Shown one piece after another: positions 36,644 to 44,677 of a stretch of 64,000 nucleotides of DNA. The stretch's first letter is position 1; every line of letters starts with the position of its first letter. This DNA is from Litorilinea aerophila (GTDB lineage Bacteria; Chloroflexota; Anaerolineae; Caldilineales; Caldilineaceae). A model generated the notes under the pieces. The model saw only the letters and a program-made list of their open reading frames with translations, did not search any database and was not told the DNA's origin. The stretch spans positions 62,001 to 126,000 of the forward strand of contig NZ_VIGC02000012.1 of the NCBI RefSeq assembly GCF_006569185.2, written 5' to 3'. The position numbers and the translations under genes are program-made.

Positions 36644-37801
36644 TTACCGGGCTAGTTTGCGGATGGTCTCGCAGATGAACGCCACCTGGCCGTCGGTCAG
36701 GCGCGGAGAACTGGGCAGGTTCAACCCCACCCGGCTCAGGGCCAGCGCGGTGGGGCGCGGCTCGGCGGACCGGTACGGCGGCAGGGTGTCCAGGGGATGG
36801 AAGAAGGGGCGGCTGTCGATCCCCTCGGCCCGCAGGGCGACGATGAGTTCATCCCGACTGAGGGGATAGGGCTTCTGAACCAGAATGGAGTACATCCAAA
36901 AGATGTTGGTATAGCCGGGCGCCTCGGTGGGCAGAGTGATGCCTGGGATGTCGGCCAGGCCGGTCTGGTAGAGGCCGGCGATGGTCCGCTTGCGGCGTAA
37001 GAACTCCTCGATGCGGGTCATCTGGGCCACGCCGACGGCTGCCTGCAGGTTGGTCAGGCGGTAGTTGAAGCCCACTTCGTTGTGCCAATAGCGGCTTTCG
37101 GGCGGCATGGCGTGGTCCCGCAGCATGCGACAGCGGTTGGCCAGGGCCTCGTCGTTGGTGGTGACCATCCCCCCCTCGCCGGTGGTGATGACCTTGTTGG
37201 CGAAGAAGCTGAAAGCAGCCACATGTCCCAGCCCCCCCGTTCGCCGGCCGCGGATGGCCGCGCCGTGGGCTTCGGCCGCGTCCTCCACCACCCACAGGTT
37301 GTGGGCCCGGGCCAACTCGTTGATGGCGTCCATGGGCGCGGGGTGGCCGTAGAGGTGCACGGGCATGATGGCCCGGGTCCGGGGGGTGATGCGGCGGGCC
37401 ACATCGTTGGGATCCAGGGTCCAGGTGACGGGATCCACGTCGGCGAAGACGGGCGTGGCCCCCGTGTAGTGGACGGCATTGGCCGAGGCCACGAAGGTGA
37501 GGGCAGGGACGATCACCTCATCGCCCGGACCAATGCCCAGGGCATGGAGGGCCAGGTGGAGGGCGGTGGTGCCATTGCTGGTGGAGATGCCATGGGCCAC
37601 GCCACAGAAGCGGGCGAACTGGGCCTCGAACTGCTGGACATATTTGCCCAGGCTGCTGATCCAGCTACTGCGCACCGCCTCGGTGACGTACTCCAACTCC
37701 AGGTCGCCCAGCCAGGGTTCGTAGACCGGGATGAAGTTGGCCGGCCGGGGCGACTGTTCATGTTCCAGAAAAGGCAACAGCGATAATTGGGTCGGTATCA
37801 T
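36644..37801 (-). CDS. DegT/DnrJ/EryC1/StrS sugar aminotransferase
   Basis: A 385-residue PLP enzyme that aminates keto-sugar nucleotides. Family blocks: ISTSNGTTALHLALHALGIGPGDEVIVPALTFVASANAV, VHLYGHPAPMDAI, VEDAAEAHGA and the PLP lysine in FSFFANKVITTGEGGMVTT (near residue 200), with NYRLTNLQAAVGVAQ. It resembles GDP-perosamine synthase-type members. This implies an amino sugar in the glycan made by the surrounding cluster. It starts 33 bases downstream of the GT39 gene at 37834. Confidence 0.92.
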   Translation of the reverse strand: MIPTQLSLLPFLEHEQSPRPANFIPVYEPWLGDLELEYVTEAVRSSWISSLGKYVQQFEAQFARFCGVAHGISTSNGTTALHLALHALGIGPGDEVIVPALTFVASANAVHYTGATPVFADVDPVTWTLDPNDVARRITPRTRAIMPVHLYGHPAPMDAINELARAHNLWVVEDAAEAHGAAIRGRRTGGLGHVAAFSFFANKVITTGEGGMVTTNDEALANRCRMLRDHAMPPESRYWHNEVGFNYRLTNLQAAVGVAQMTRIEEFLRRKRTIAGLYQTGLADIPGITLPTEAPGYTNIFWMYSILVQKPYPLSRDELIVALRAEGIDSRPFFHPLDTLPPYRSAEPRPTALALSRVGLNLPSSPRLTDGQVAFICETIRKLAR

Positions 37802-37833
37802 TATTCACAATGGAGTTTGTAATGGTATACGGC

Positions 37834-39813
37834 TCATTCGACCGTGATCTCCCCCAACAGGCCTTCCAGGCCGAGGGGATTGCCGGCCCCGTCCACCAGG
37901 CCGAGGGGCTCCAGCGTCTCCGCGTCGTAGACCAGCAGACGCAGCTCATAACGGCCAGGCGGGATCTCCGGCGGCTCCAGCATGTAGACGTTCAGGGGCC
38001 GGTCGGTAAACGTCCACTCGGCCGGCAGCAGGTGCCGGTCGTTGAGCAGCCGCTGGTCGCTCTGGGCCAGCCGGGCACCCTCGCCGTCGTACAGGGCCAC
38101 CCGGGCCTTCAGGGGCCGGTCCACGCTGCCGTCTGGCACCCGCTGCCAGCGCAACACCACGGGGATCTTCTCGCCGGGGGCCAGGGGCCGGGTCGGCAGG
38201 GAGACGGCTTCCGTCTCCACCGCGGCGGCGAAGCGAAGTTGCAGGGGTACCAGGTTGGGGGCCAGCTCAAAGTGGTTGGGCGGCGCGAGCTGCCACCAGT
38301 CGATGGAGTAGCCCTGGAACCACTTTTCGCCGGCCCGTTCGCCCTCCTTGTCCAGCAGGAACGCCACGGCCCTGCGGGGATCGGTGTCGCTTTCGAACCA
38401 CTGCACCCAGAAGACCCGCTCTGCCTCCCCTGCCCACTGGTTCAGGCGCTGGTCCACGGTGTTAATGTCCACGAACAGATAGCGGGCAGGGGCAGCCTCC
38501 GGCCCCTGGGGCTCCACCTCCGGGTCGATGGCGTAGCGCCCGTAGTAGAAACCAAAGGGATACTTCTGGTCCACAAACACCACATCCCCCGGCTGGACCG
38601 TCTCCCGCAGCCAGGCAGTCACCCCGCGGATGTCCTCCCGGGCAAAGCGGGGATCGTACAGGTCCCCATGGACGCCAGCAGCCAGGCCCACTCCCAACAC
38701 CAGCAGAACGGCCGGCCATAGGGGACGCCAGAGCCGTCCCAGGCGGGCCAGGGCCAACCCCATGAGCGCGTACAGGGCCGGGGTGACGAAACTGCTGTAG
38801 CGGACGTTGAAGGCGCCCCGATCCAACACTGCGATGTAGTATAGGCTCAGTCCACCCAGGAGCCAAAATACCAGGAAGGGGATATGGCGCCCGCCCCAGG
38901 AGAGCCGGGTCAGCCCGACCCCCACCAACACCAGGACGCCCCACAGCCAGAGCGGCCCCAAGCCGGCCAGGCGCTCCGGGGTGAAGGCATAGCCGCCCAG
39001 GTAGGCCTGCCAGTTCTGCCACAGGTATTCGGCGACGGTGGGCACCACCAGGTTCGGGTTGGCGTAGGTGGGGATCTGGCGCAGGGCAATGGGGGTCACC
39101 GGCGCCACCAGGATCAGGCTGGCCAGGCCGCTACCCAGGAGGCGCCGCCACTCCTGTCGAGGCTGCTCCTGGAAGAGGGTCCACAGGCCCCACCAGACGT
39201 ACCAGGCCACCAGGATGAAGGCTGCGTTGTAGTGGGTCAGAAAGGCCAGAGACGAGAAGAGGGCATACAGCCCCACAGGCACCCACCCCCGCCAGCCGGG
39301 CGGCCGGAGTCGGGCCGGCTCGGTGGCGGCCAGCAGGGCCAGGGCCGCGGCCAGGAGCAGGGCAAAGCCCACGGTGTACATGCGGGTCTCCTGGCTTTCA
39401 GCCAGCCAAAAGGGGGAGACCGCGGCCAAAAAGAGGACCATCCCGGCAGCTTCCTGGCTGCCCACCCGCCGGGCCAGGGCAAAGAGGAGGGCCACTCCCA
39501 GCACGCCGGCCCAGACACTCAGGAAACGCATCAGGAAGGCCAGATGTACGGGATCCAGGGAGGGGGTGGCGCCGGCCAGGCGGCCCCACAGGTGCAGCAG
39601 CCAAAAGTAGACGGGGGGATGGATGTCCAGCTCGGGCGCAGTGGCGATGTGGAGAAAGGGGCGCAAGGCCACGTCGATGTTGCGGGCCTCGTCCCACCAG
39701 ATGTCCTGGCGGGTCAACTCCTGGAGGCGCAGGGCAAACGCCGCCAGCAACAACACCATCGCCACCCCTGCCCCCGACCAGGAGCGGGATGGCCTGATCC
39801 TGCGTCGAGCCAT
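37834..39813 (-). CDS. GT39-like membrane glycosyltransferase (first gene of glycan cluster)
   Basis: A 659-residue membrane protein with the ArnT-like first loop RQDIWWDEARNIDVAL (acidic DE pair) and APELDIHPPVYFWLLHLWG. About ten hydrophobic spans follow, with LAESQETRMYTVGFALLLAAALALLA between them. The C-terminal ~230 residues are soluble and end PPGRYELRLLVYDAETLEPLGL, like the other membrane proteins of this cluster. Alternative start GTG at 39831 is in frame. It heads the minus-strand cluster of seven genes. Confidence 0.82.
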   Translation of the reverse strand: MARRRIRPSRSWSGAGVAMVLLLAAFALRLQELTRQDIWWDEARNIDVALRPFLHIATAPELDIHPPVYFWLLHLWGRLAGATPSLDPVHLAFLMRFLSVWAGVLGVALLFALARRVGSQEAAGMVLFLAAVSPFWLAESQETRMYTVGFALLLAAALALLAATEPARLRPPGWRGWVPVGLYALFSSLAFLTHYNAAFILVAWYVWWGLWTLFQEQPRQEWRRLLGSGLASLILVAPVTPIALRQIPTYANPNLVVPTVAEYLWQNWQAYLGGYAFTPERLAGLGPLWLWGVLVLVGVGLTRLSWGGRHIPFLVFWLLGGLSLYYIAVLDRGAFNVRYSSFVTPALYALMGLALARLGRLWRPLWPAVLLVLGVGLAAGVHGDLYDPRFAREDIRGVTAWLRETVQPGDVVFVDQKYPFGFYYGRYAIDPEVEPQGPEAAPARYLFVDINTVDQRLNQWAGEAERVFWVQWFESDTDPRRAVAFLLDKEGERAGEKWFQGYSIDWWQLAPPNHFELAPNLVPLQLRFAAAVETEAVSLPTRPLAPGEKIPVVLRWQRVPDGSVDRPLKARVALYDGEGARLAQSDQRLLNDRHLLPAEWTFTDRPLNVYMLEPPEIPPGRYELRLLVYDAETLEPLGLVDGAGNPLGLEGLLGEITVE

Positions 39814-39831
39814 GTCCACATCCACACTCAC

Positions 39832-40193
39832 TGAAAGCCATCCTCAACTTGCTGGCGCTAGTCCAGTCTGGCGTCAATACCACGGCAGAAATTCCGGGTG
39901 CCCTCTGGGCGCACCCCCTCTGGTGGGAACTGTCGGCGAATTTCTGTCGGGATTGACCAGGCCCCGGTCGTACGGGGTCGCCGAATGGCCCATTTTAAAC
40001 GACCCCAGCCGGGTACGCCAAAGTATCGGGGCCCGCAACGGGCAGGCACAGGGGGCGGCCCCTACAATTGGGCGCGGCCCTCGGCCCCGGTGGCCGGGTG
40101 GGCAGGCTCCGGCTTGACATCCCGCCCAAGTCCGCCTACGATCCCAGGGCCGTTGGACGCGTCCATCCCCCCATTCCCACCTGGAGGATACCC
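39832..40193. other. Divergent intergenic region with an inverted repeat and promoter
   Basis: About 360 bases. CGGCAGAAATTC (39883-39894) and GAATTTCTGTCG (39938-39949) form near-perfect 12-base arms around 43 bases. CGGCAGAAATT recurs near 48279. The protease promoter is at 40114. No gene was found. Confidence 0.5.
40114..40142 (+). promoter_or_regulatory. Promoter of the EAD1-trypsin gene
   Basis: TTGACA (40114-40119), 17 bases, TACGAT (40137-40142), about 50 bases before the ATG at 40194. Confidence 0.7.
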
Positions 40194-41195
40194 ATGCCCT
40201 GGGATACCAACCTGATCAATCTGCGGGACATGCTGGCCGGTCTCTACTGGGACGTGGGCGAGGCCCGCCGGGTGGCCCAGGAGGCGGGCCTGAATGTGCT
40301 CCAGATCAGCTTCCAGCCCAAGCCCATCAACAACTGGCACAACATCCTCACCGAGGCCATGAACCAGGGGGGCGATGCCATCCAGGCCATCATCGACGTG
40401 GCCCGCAAGGAGTACCCGCGGAACGAACAGCTGCTGGACCTGGCCCAGCGCCACGCCCTCTCCGCCGTCCGCGGGCCGGACATCGCCACCGAGCTGGAAT
40501 GGAAGGTGCCCGAGGAGGGCGAACACTGGGAGAAGATCATCGGCGTCCAGAGCACCCTGCTGCCCATCGCCTTCCTGGAAATCGGGCTGCAGAAGGCTCG
40601 CTCCGTGGCGCGGGTGGTCCGGGGAGACGGCGACACCGGTTCCGGCTTCCTCACCGAACACAACCTGCTGGTGACCAACCACCACGTCCTGCCCACCGCC
40701 CAGGAGGCCCACCAGGCCCGGGTGGAATTCAACTACCAGAAGACCGCGGACGGGCTGGACTGTCCGGTCAGCACCTTCCGGTTGGATCCGGACAGCGGCT
40801 TCGCCACCGCTGCGGAGGATGACTGGACCCTGGTGCGCATCCTGGGCGACGCCAACGCCGAGTGGGGCGCGCTGCCCCTGCGTCCGGCCACCCCCCGCAA
40901 AAACGACCGGGTGATCATCATCCAGCATCCCAGCGGCGGCCCCAAACAGATCGCCATGTACCATAACATGGTCGCCTACGTGGACGACCGCCGCATCCAA
41001 TATCTGACCGACACCCTGCCCGGCTCATCCGGTTCCCCCGTCTTCGACCACGACTGGAACGTGATCGCGGTCCACCACAGCGGCGGCTGGCTGCGGGAAC
41101 CGGGCTCCAAACAGGCCTTCTACCGCAACGAAGGCATCCACATCAACCTGGTCATCCAGGGCATGCAGCGCCTGCTGGGCACCTCCTCCGGATGA
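40194..41195 (+). CDS. EAD1 - trypsin-like serine protease
   Basis: A 333-residue protein. Residues ~1-90 (INLRDMLAGLYWDVGEARRVAQEAGL...NNWHNILTEAMNQGGDAIQAIIDVARKEYPRNEQL) match effector-associated domain 1, a small helical adaptor domain. The rest is a chymotrypsin-fold protease with His in LLVTNHHVLP, Asp in DDWTLVRI and Ser in LPGSSGSPVF. There is no signal peptide, so it should act in the cytosol. EAD domains are described in predicted bacterial conflict systems, where matched EADs link sensors to effectors such as trypsin-like proteases. The ATG at 40194 has GGAGGA upstream. No EAD partner gene is adjacent. Confidence 0.85.
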   Translation: MPWDTNLINLRDMLAGLYWDVGEARRVAQEAGLNVLQISFQPKPINNWHNILTEAMNQGGDAIQAIIDVARKEYPRNEQLLDLAQRHALSAVRGPDIATELEWKVPEEGEHWEKIIGVQSTLLPIAFLEIGLQKARSVARVVRGDGDTGSGFLTEHNLLVTNHHVLPTAQEAHQARVEFNYQKTADGLDCPVSTFRLDPDSGFATAAEDDWTLVRILGDANAEWGALPLRPATPRKNDRVIIIQHPSGGPKQIAMYHNMVAYVDDRRIQYLTDTLPGSSGSPVFDHDWNVIAVHHSGGWLREPGSKQAFYRNEGIHINLVIQGMQRLLGTSSG

Positions 41196-41531
41196 TGCCC
41201 CAGCGAGGCATTGAAATGCCTCGCCATCGGGCGGATGGATGGACCACGGTTGAATGGGGTCCTACCCTCTGCGCCCTCTGCGTCTCGGCGGTGTTTGTTA
41301 TCGTGACATCAAAGGCGCTACTGCACAAAGGTCAAATTAGGACGCTGACCCACGCAGATGGACGCTGATTCGGGTGATTCTCTCCTGCGCTTCTTTGCGC
41401 CTTTGCGTTCAAAAACGCCCTTTTTGCAGGGGAGTCGTCAAACAGATCGCAAACACAACGCTGATGCAGCGTTGACACGCAGATGGGAGAATGGAGGGGA
41501 AGCAGAAAGAACGAGGGCAAGGGGGAACATT
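41196..41531. other. Intergenic region with degenerate dispersed repeats
   Basis: About 335 bases without a gene. It has CTCTGCGCCCTCTGCGTCTCGGCGG (41267-41291, given in outline only), a GACGCTGA-type repeat, and a block at 41411-41432 ending CGCCCTTTTTGCAGGGG that matches one at 11435-11456. Confidence 0.5.
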
Positions 41532-42347
41532 ATGGCCATCGATACGGTCATTCATACCAATCAATATAGCATCGACCGGGTGCTGAAGGCCGGCGTGCCG
41601 GTCTTGCTGGTGTTCTGGCGCCCGGATGCCAAACCCAGCACCGAGCTGGATCCCACGTTGACGGATCTGGCCGCCCGCTTCGCGGGCAAGGCGATCATCG
41701 CCAAAATCCATGCCGGCGAGGAAGAGACCCTGGTGCGGCGCTACGGCGTACGCGCCCTGCCGACGCTGGTGTTCGTCAAGAACGGGGAAGTGGTCGCCCA
41801 GGCCGAGGGGGCCGCCCAGGCCGGGGCGTTGGAAGCCTGGCTGCGCTATCTGGTGGAGGGCGGCAGCCGCCCGGCCCTGCCCAGCGGACCGGCGGTGCCC
41901 CTGCGGGAGCCGGCCCGCACCATGGCGGGAGCCAGCACAGGCCAGCCACAGCCCAGGCCCGCCAGCCGGCCCACCGGGCAACGTCAACGCCCGCGGCAGC
42001 CCGCGGGCCAGCAGCCCCCGGCCAACGGCAAGCCGGTCACCCTGACCGACGCCAATTTCCAGCAGGTCATCAACGGGCCGCAGCCGGTCCTGGTGGACTT
42101 CTGGGCGCCCTGGTGTGGCCCCTGCAACATGGTGGCGCCCGCGGTCGAACAACTGGCCCAGGAGTTCCAGGGCCGGGCCGTGGTGGGCAAACTCAACGTG
42201 GACGAAAACCAGCGCACGGCCCAGCAGTATCAGATCATGAGCATCCCGGCGCTCTACATCTTCAAGAATGGCCAGGTGGTGGACCGGCTCATCGGCGTGC
42301 AGCCCCTGGCCGCCCTGCGCCAGCGCCTGGCTCGACATGTGAACTGA
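41532..42347 (+). CDS. Tandem thioredoxin-domain protein, N-terminal domain degenerate
   Basis: A 271-residue protein with two thioredoxin folds. Residues ~1-105 keep the fold (VLLVFWRP, VRRYGVRALPTLVFVKNGEVV with the cis-proline) but lack CxxC: the site reads RPDAKPS. A basic Pro/Gln-rich linker (~115-160) leads to a canonical domain with VDFWAPWCGPCNMVAP and IMSIPALYIFKNGQVVDRLIG. Only the second domain can do thiol exchange; the first may bind clients. The ATG at 41532 follows AGGGGG. No signal peptide is visible. It is followed by a DUF2905 gene after 15 bases. Confidence 0.88.
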   Translation: MAIDTVIHTNQYSIDRVLKAGVPVLLVFWRPDAKPSTELDPTLTDLAARFAGKAIIAKIHAGEEETLVRRYGVRALPTLVFVKNGEVVAQAEGAAQAGALEAWLRYLVEGGSRPALPSGPAVPLREPARTMAGASTGQPQPRPASRPTGQRQRPRQPAGQQPPANGKPVTLTDANFQQVINGPQPVLVDFWAPWCGPCNMVAPAVEQLAQEFQGRAVVGKLNVDENQRTAQQYQIMSIPALYIFKNGQVVDRLIGVQPLAALRQRLARHVN

Positions 42348-42362
42348 CGCGAGGGACGAATC

Positions 42363-42584
42363 ATGGCGGAAATGGGTCGCATGCTCATGTGGATCGGGGC
42401 CATGCTGTTTGTCATTGGCCTGATCTTTGCGTTCGCCGGTCGCATCCCCGGGCTGGGTCATCTGCCGGGAGACATCGTCTACCGGCGGGGGAACTTCACC
42501 CTCTACGCGCCCCTGGGTACCATGATCCTGCTGAGCATCCTGCTCACGGTGGTGCTCAACCTGGTGGCCCGGTGGATGCGCTGA
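42363..42584 (+). CDS. DUF2905 membrane protein
   Basis: A 73-residue protein with two hydrophobic segments (MLMWIGAMLFVIGLIFAFAG and LYAPLGTMILLSILLTVVLNLV) around the DUF2905 signature GRIPGLGHLPGDIVYRRGNFTLYAP. The function is unknown. It lies 15 bases after the thioredoxin gene and is followed by a 20-base-pair hairpin that should end the unit. Confidence 0.9.
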   Translation: MAEMGRMLMWIGAMLFVIGLIFAFAGRIPGLGHLPGDIVYRRGNFTLYAPLGTMILLSILLTVVLNLVARWMR

Positions 42585-42590
42585 CCGCTG

Positions 42591-42634
42591 ATAGCGACTG
42601 GGTCGGCATCCTCAGATGCCGACCCAGTCGCTAT
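42591..42634. terminator. 20-bp palindromic hairpin (GCATCCTCAGA family)
   Basis: Perfect 20-base arms, starting ATAGCGACTGGGTCGGCATC (42591-42610), loop CTCA, then the complement (42615-42634). It follows DUF2905 by seven bases. No T-run is present, and the stem core recurs at 22157 and 42658, so it may be a dispersed palindrome used as a transcript end. Confidence 0.6.
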
Positions 42635-42718
42635 GGTGGTCCATGGGCGGCGTGAGCATCCTCAGACGCGTTGTAATCTGTGGAATCTATGGCTGAAAAG
42701 AAAATGCAAAGATAGGGA

Positions 42719-43834
42719 TCAATGGGCCACCGACCCATCGGCATGGAAGTAGCCGGTAATCTTCTGGGGTCGGTAGGGGAATTGGGCCAGGCGGCTCTCC
42801 ACGATCTCCACGCCGATGCCGGGCCGGTCGGAGACCCGGATGTACCCCCCTTCCCGGGTGACGGGCTCATCCACGATTTCGTTGTAGGCGTCGGCGAAGG
42901 TATGGCTCTCCATGAGCACGTAGTTGGGGATGGCCGCGTCCAGGTGCACGAAGGCGGCCACGTTCACCGGGCTGCCCATGAGGTGGGGGAAGATGCCCAC
43001 GAAGGCGGCCTCCGCCATGCCGGCGATCTTTTTGAGCTGGGTGAAACCACCGGCCAGGGAGAGGTCCGGCCGGATCAGGCTGACCACCTGACGGTCGATC
43101 AGATCCTTGAACTGCTGGATGGCATAGAAACGCTCGCCCGTGGCGATGGGCAGATGGACGTGGCGGGCCACATAGGCCAGCGCCTCCACACTCTCCGGCG
43201 GCAGGGGATCCTCGTAGTAGAGGAGCCGGTACGGGGCCAGCTCACCGGCCAGCACAATGGCCTGCTCCGGCCGCAGGTTGCGGTGGATCTCCACCCCCAG
43301 GTCGATGCCATCGCCCACGGCTTCCCGGATGGCCGCCACAATGGCCACCGCATCGTCGATCACCTGGGTGGGGGTCTTCTGCTCCCAGTCGGGGAAGAAG
43401 GGCATGGTGCGCAACGACAGATAGCCGGCTTCCACCTGCTCCCGGGCGCTCTCGGCCCGGGCCTCCACACTGTCCCCCACCACGTTGGCGAAGACCTTGA
43501 CCCGATCCCGGCATTTGCCGCCCAGCAGCTGGTGGACCGGCAGCCCCACCGACTTGCCCAGGATGTCCCACATGGCCATGTCCAGCGCACTCAGGGCCGC
43601 GCTCAACACCGCGCCGGCAAAGTGGGTGTTGCGCGAGACCACCTGATAGTGGTGCTCCATCCGCCGGGGATCCTTCCCCACGTAGTAGTCGCTCAGCTCC
43701 TCGATGGCATGGTAGACGCTCTTATGGTGCGCCCAGAGACCCGCCTCGCCGTTGCCCACGATCCCTTCGTCCGTGTAGACCCGGACCAGCAGGAATCGGT
43801 CCACCAGAAATGGGGTAATCCGCTCGATTTTCAT
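42719..43834 (-). CDS. Mandelate racemase/muconate lactonizing enzyme family protein
   Basis: A 371-residue enolase-superfamily enzyme. Metal ligands appear as the glutamates in GVEIHRNLRP, YYEDPLPPES and TGERFYAI, and a likely general base His in FVGIFPHLMGSPVN. This arrangement is closest to sugar-acid dehydratases (galactonate/mannonate type) that remove water from aldonic acids. The ATG at 43834 with AGGAG five bases upstream is chosen; the frame is open to 44023 but that stretch crosses the marR operator. It is divergent from marR and probably monocistronic. Substrate is inferred only to class. Confidence 0.85.
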   Translation of the reverse strand: MKIERITPFLVDRFLLVRVYTDEGIVGNGEAGLWAHHKSVYHAIEELSDYYVGKDPRRMEHHYQVVSRNTHFAGAVLSAALSALDMAMWDILGKSVGLPVHQLLGGKCRDRVKVFANVVGDSVEARAESAREQVEAGYLSLRTMPFFPDWEQKTPTQVIDDAVAIVAAIREAVGDGIDLGVEIHRNLRPEQAIVLAGELAPYRLLYYEDPLPPESVEALAYVARHVHLPIATGERFYAIQQFKDLIDRQVVSLIRPDLSLAGGFTQLKKIAGMAEAAFVGIFPHLMGSPVNVAAFVHLDAAIPNYVLMESHTFADAYNEIVDEPVTREGGYIRVSDRPGIGVEIVESRLAQFPYRPQKITGYFHADGSVAH

Positions 43835-43924
43835 GGCTACTCCTGAGCTGGGGTTTGTGAGCTGGGGTTGATAAAGGATGCCCACCCATTGTACCACAGC
43901 CTTCCGCCCCACCCCCGTTCCATT

Positions 43925-43953
43925 TTGACAGAAATTACTTTGCCGGCTAATAT
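43925..43953 (+). promoter_or_regulatory. Sigma70 promoter of marR-ABC exporter unit
   Basis: TTGACA (43925-43930), 17 bases, TAATAT (43948-43953). The -10 sits in the spacer of a 15-base inverted repeat, so a bound repressor would block it. Confidence 0.85.
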
Positions 43954-43971
43954 TATGCCGGCAAAGTAATT
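43933..43971. promoter_or_regulatory. MarR-type operator palindrome
   Basis: Perfect 15-base arms AATTACTTTGCCGGC (43933-43947) and GCCGGCAAAGTAATT (43957-43971) around a nine-base spacer that contains the -10 element. Its size and AT-rich outer arms fit a winged-helix dimer site. The most likely ligand is the MarR protein starting 50 bases downstream (autoregulation, inferred). Confidence 0.85.
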
Positions 43972-44021
43972 CACGTGCAGTCCCCGTGGCCGGGATTCGT
44001 ACGGCCACCGTCAGGAGCACC

Positions 44022-44534
44022 ATGGACCATCCACCGGGCGACCGCCCCCCTGAAAACCCAGCCAGAAGCTCATCAGGCGAAAAGACACCCCAGGATACCC
44101 CGGGGCACGACGAGTCCCTGGACCGGCTGCTGGTCCACGTCTGCCGGCTCCACTACGTGCGCGCCCACGCCCTGCTGGAAGAGATCGGCCTCTACCGGGG
44201 CCAGCCGCCCCTGTTGGAGGCCCTCTGGCAGCAGGAGGGGCGCACCCATTCCGAGCTGGCCGCCCTGCTCCACATCCATCCCGCCACCGTCACCAAGATG
44301 ATCCAGCGCATGGAGCAGGCGGGCTTTGTGGAGCGCCGCCGGGATCCCCAGGACCAGCGCGTCTCCCGGGTCTACCTCACCCAGGCGGGCCGGGATATCC
44401 GCCAGCAGGTGCGGGCCATCCAGCGGCAGATGGAAGCGGACGCGTTCGCCGGCCTGGAGCCAGCCGAGCGGGAGCAGATTCGCCGGCTGCTGGAGCGAGT
44501 CCGGGACAATTTGGCGCGTCTGGCCAGCCTGTGA
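44022..44534 (+). CDS. MarR-family transcriptional regulator
   Basis: A 170-residue winged-helix regulator. The DNA-binding part is RTHSELAALLHIHPATVTKMIQRMEQAGFVERRRDPQDQRVSRVYLTQAGRDI (shown in pieces by family: helix-turn-helix at ~85-110, wing DPQDQR at ~122). A charged N-terminal extension (~30 residues, MDHPPGDRPPENPARSSS) is longer than in typical MarR proteins. AGGAG precedes the ATG at 44022. Genes for a heterodimeric ABC exporter follow, so it probably represses the exporter and itself through the palindrome at 43933 and responds to a drug-like ligand (inference). Confidence 0.92.
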   Translation: MDHPPGDRPPENPARSSSGEKTPQDTPGHDESLDRLLVHVCRLHYVRAHALLEEIGLYRGQPPLLEALWQQEGRTHSELAALLHIHPATVTKMIQRMEQAGFVERRRDPQDQRVSRVYLTQAGRDIRQQVRAIQRQMEADAFAGLEPAEREQIRRLLERVRDNLARLASL

Positions 44535-44570
44535 CGGGTAGGTGGCCGCGTACGTAAACCCATGCTTCTG

Positions 44571-44609
44571 GCATGGTGCGTAGTCCGTGGAGAGGCCCAC
44601 GCACCATGC
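44571..44609. repeat. GGTGCGT-type inverted repeat
   Basis: Eleven-base arms GCATGGTGCGT (44571-44581) and ACGCACCATGC (44599-44609) around 17 bases with CCGTGG, between marR and the exporter genes. A related element is at 57916-57960. Confidence 0.65.
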
Positions 44610-44677
44610 GCCACAACATCCACAGGCACATTGACGCCGCTTTGCACGACACAGACACAAAAAGGCTATCTGCTGCA

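Noticed and set aside
44571-44677. Upstream extension of the first ABC exporter gene to GTG at 44573
   Set aside because: The extension crosses the GGTGCGT inverted repeat and has no ribosome site; the conserved exporter N-terminus starts at 44678.
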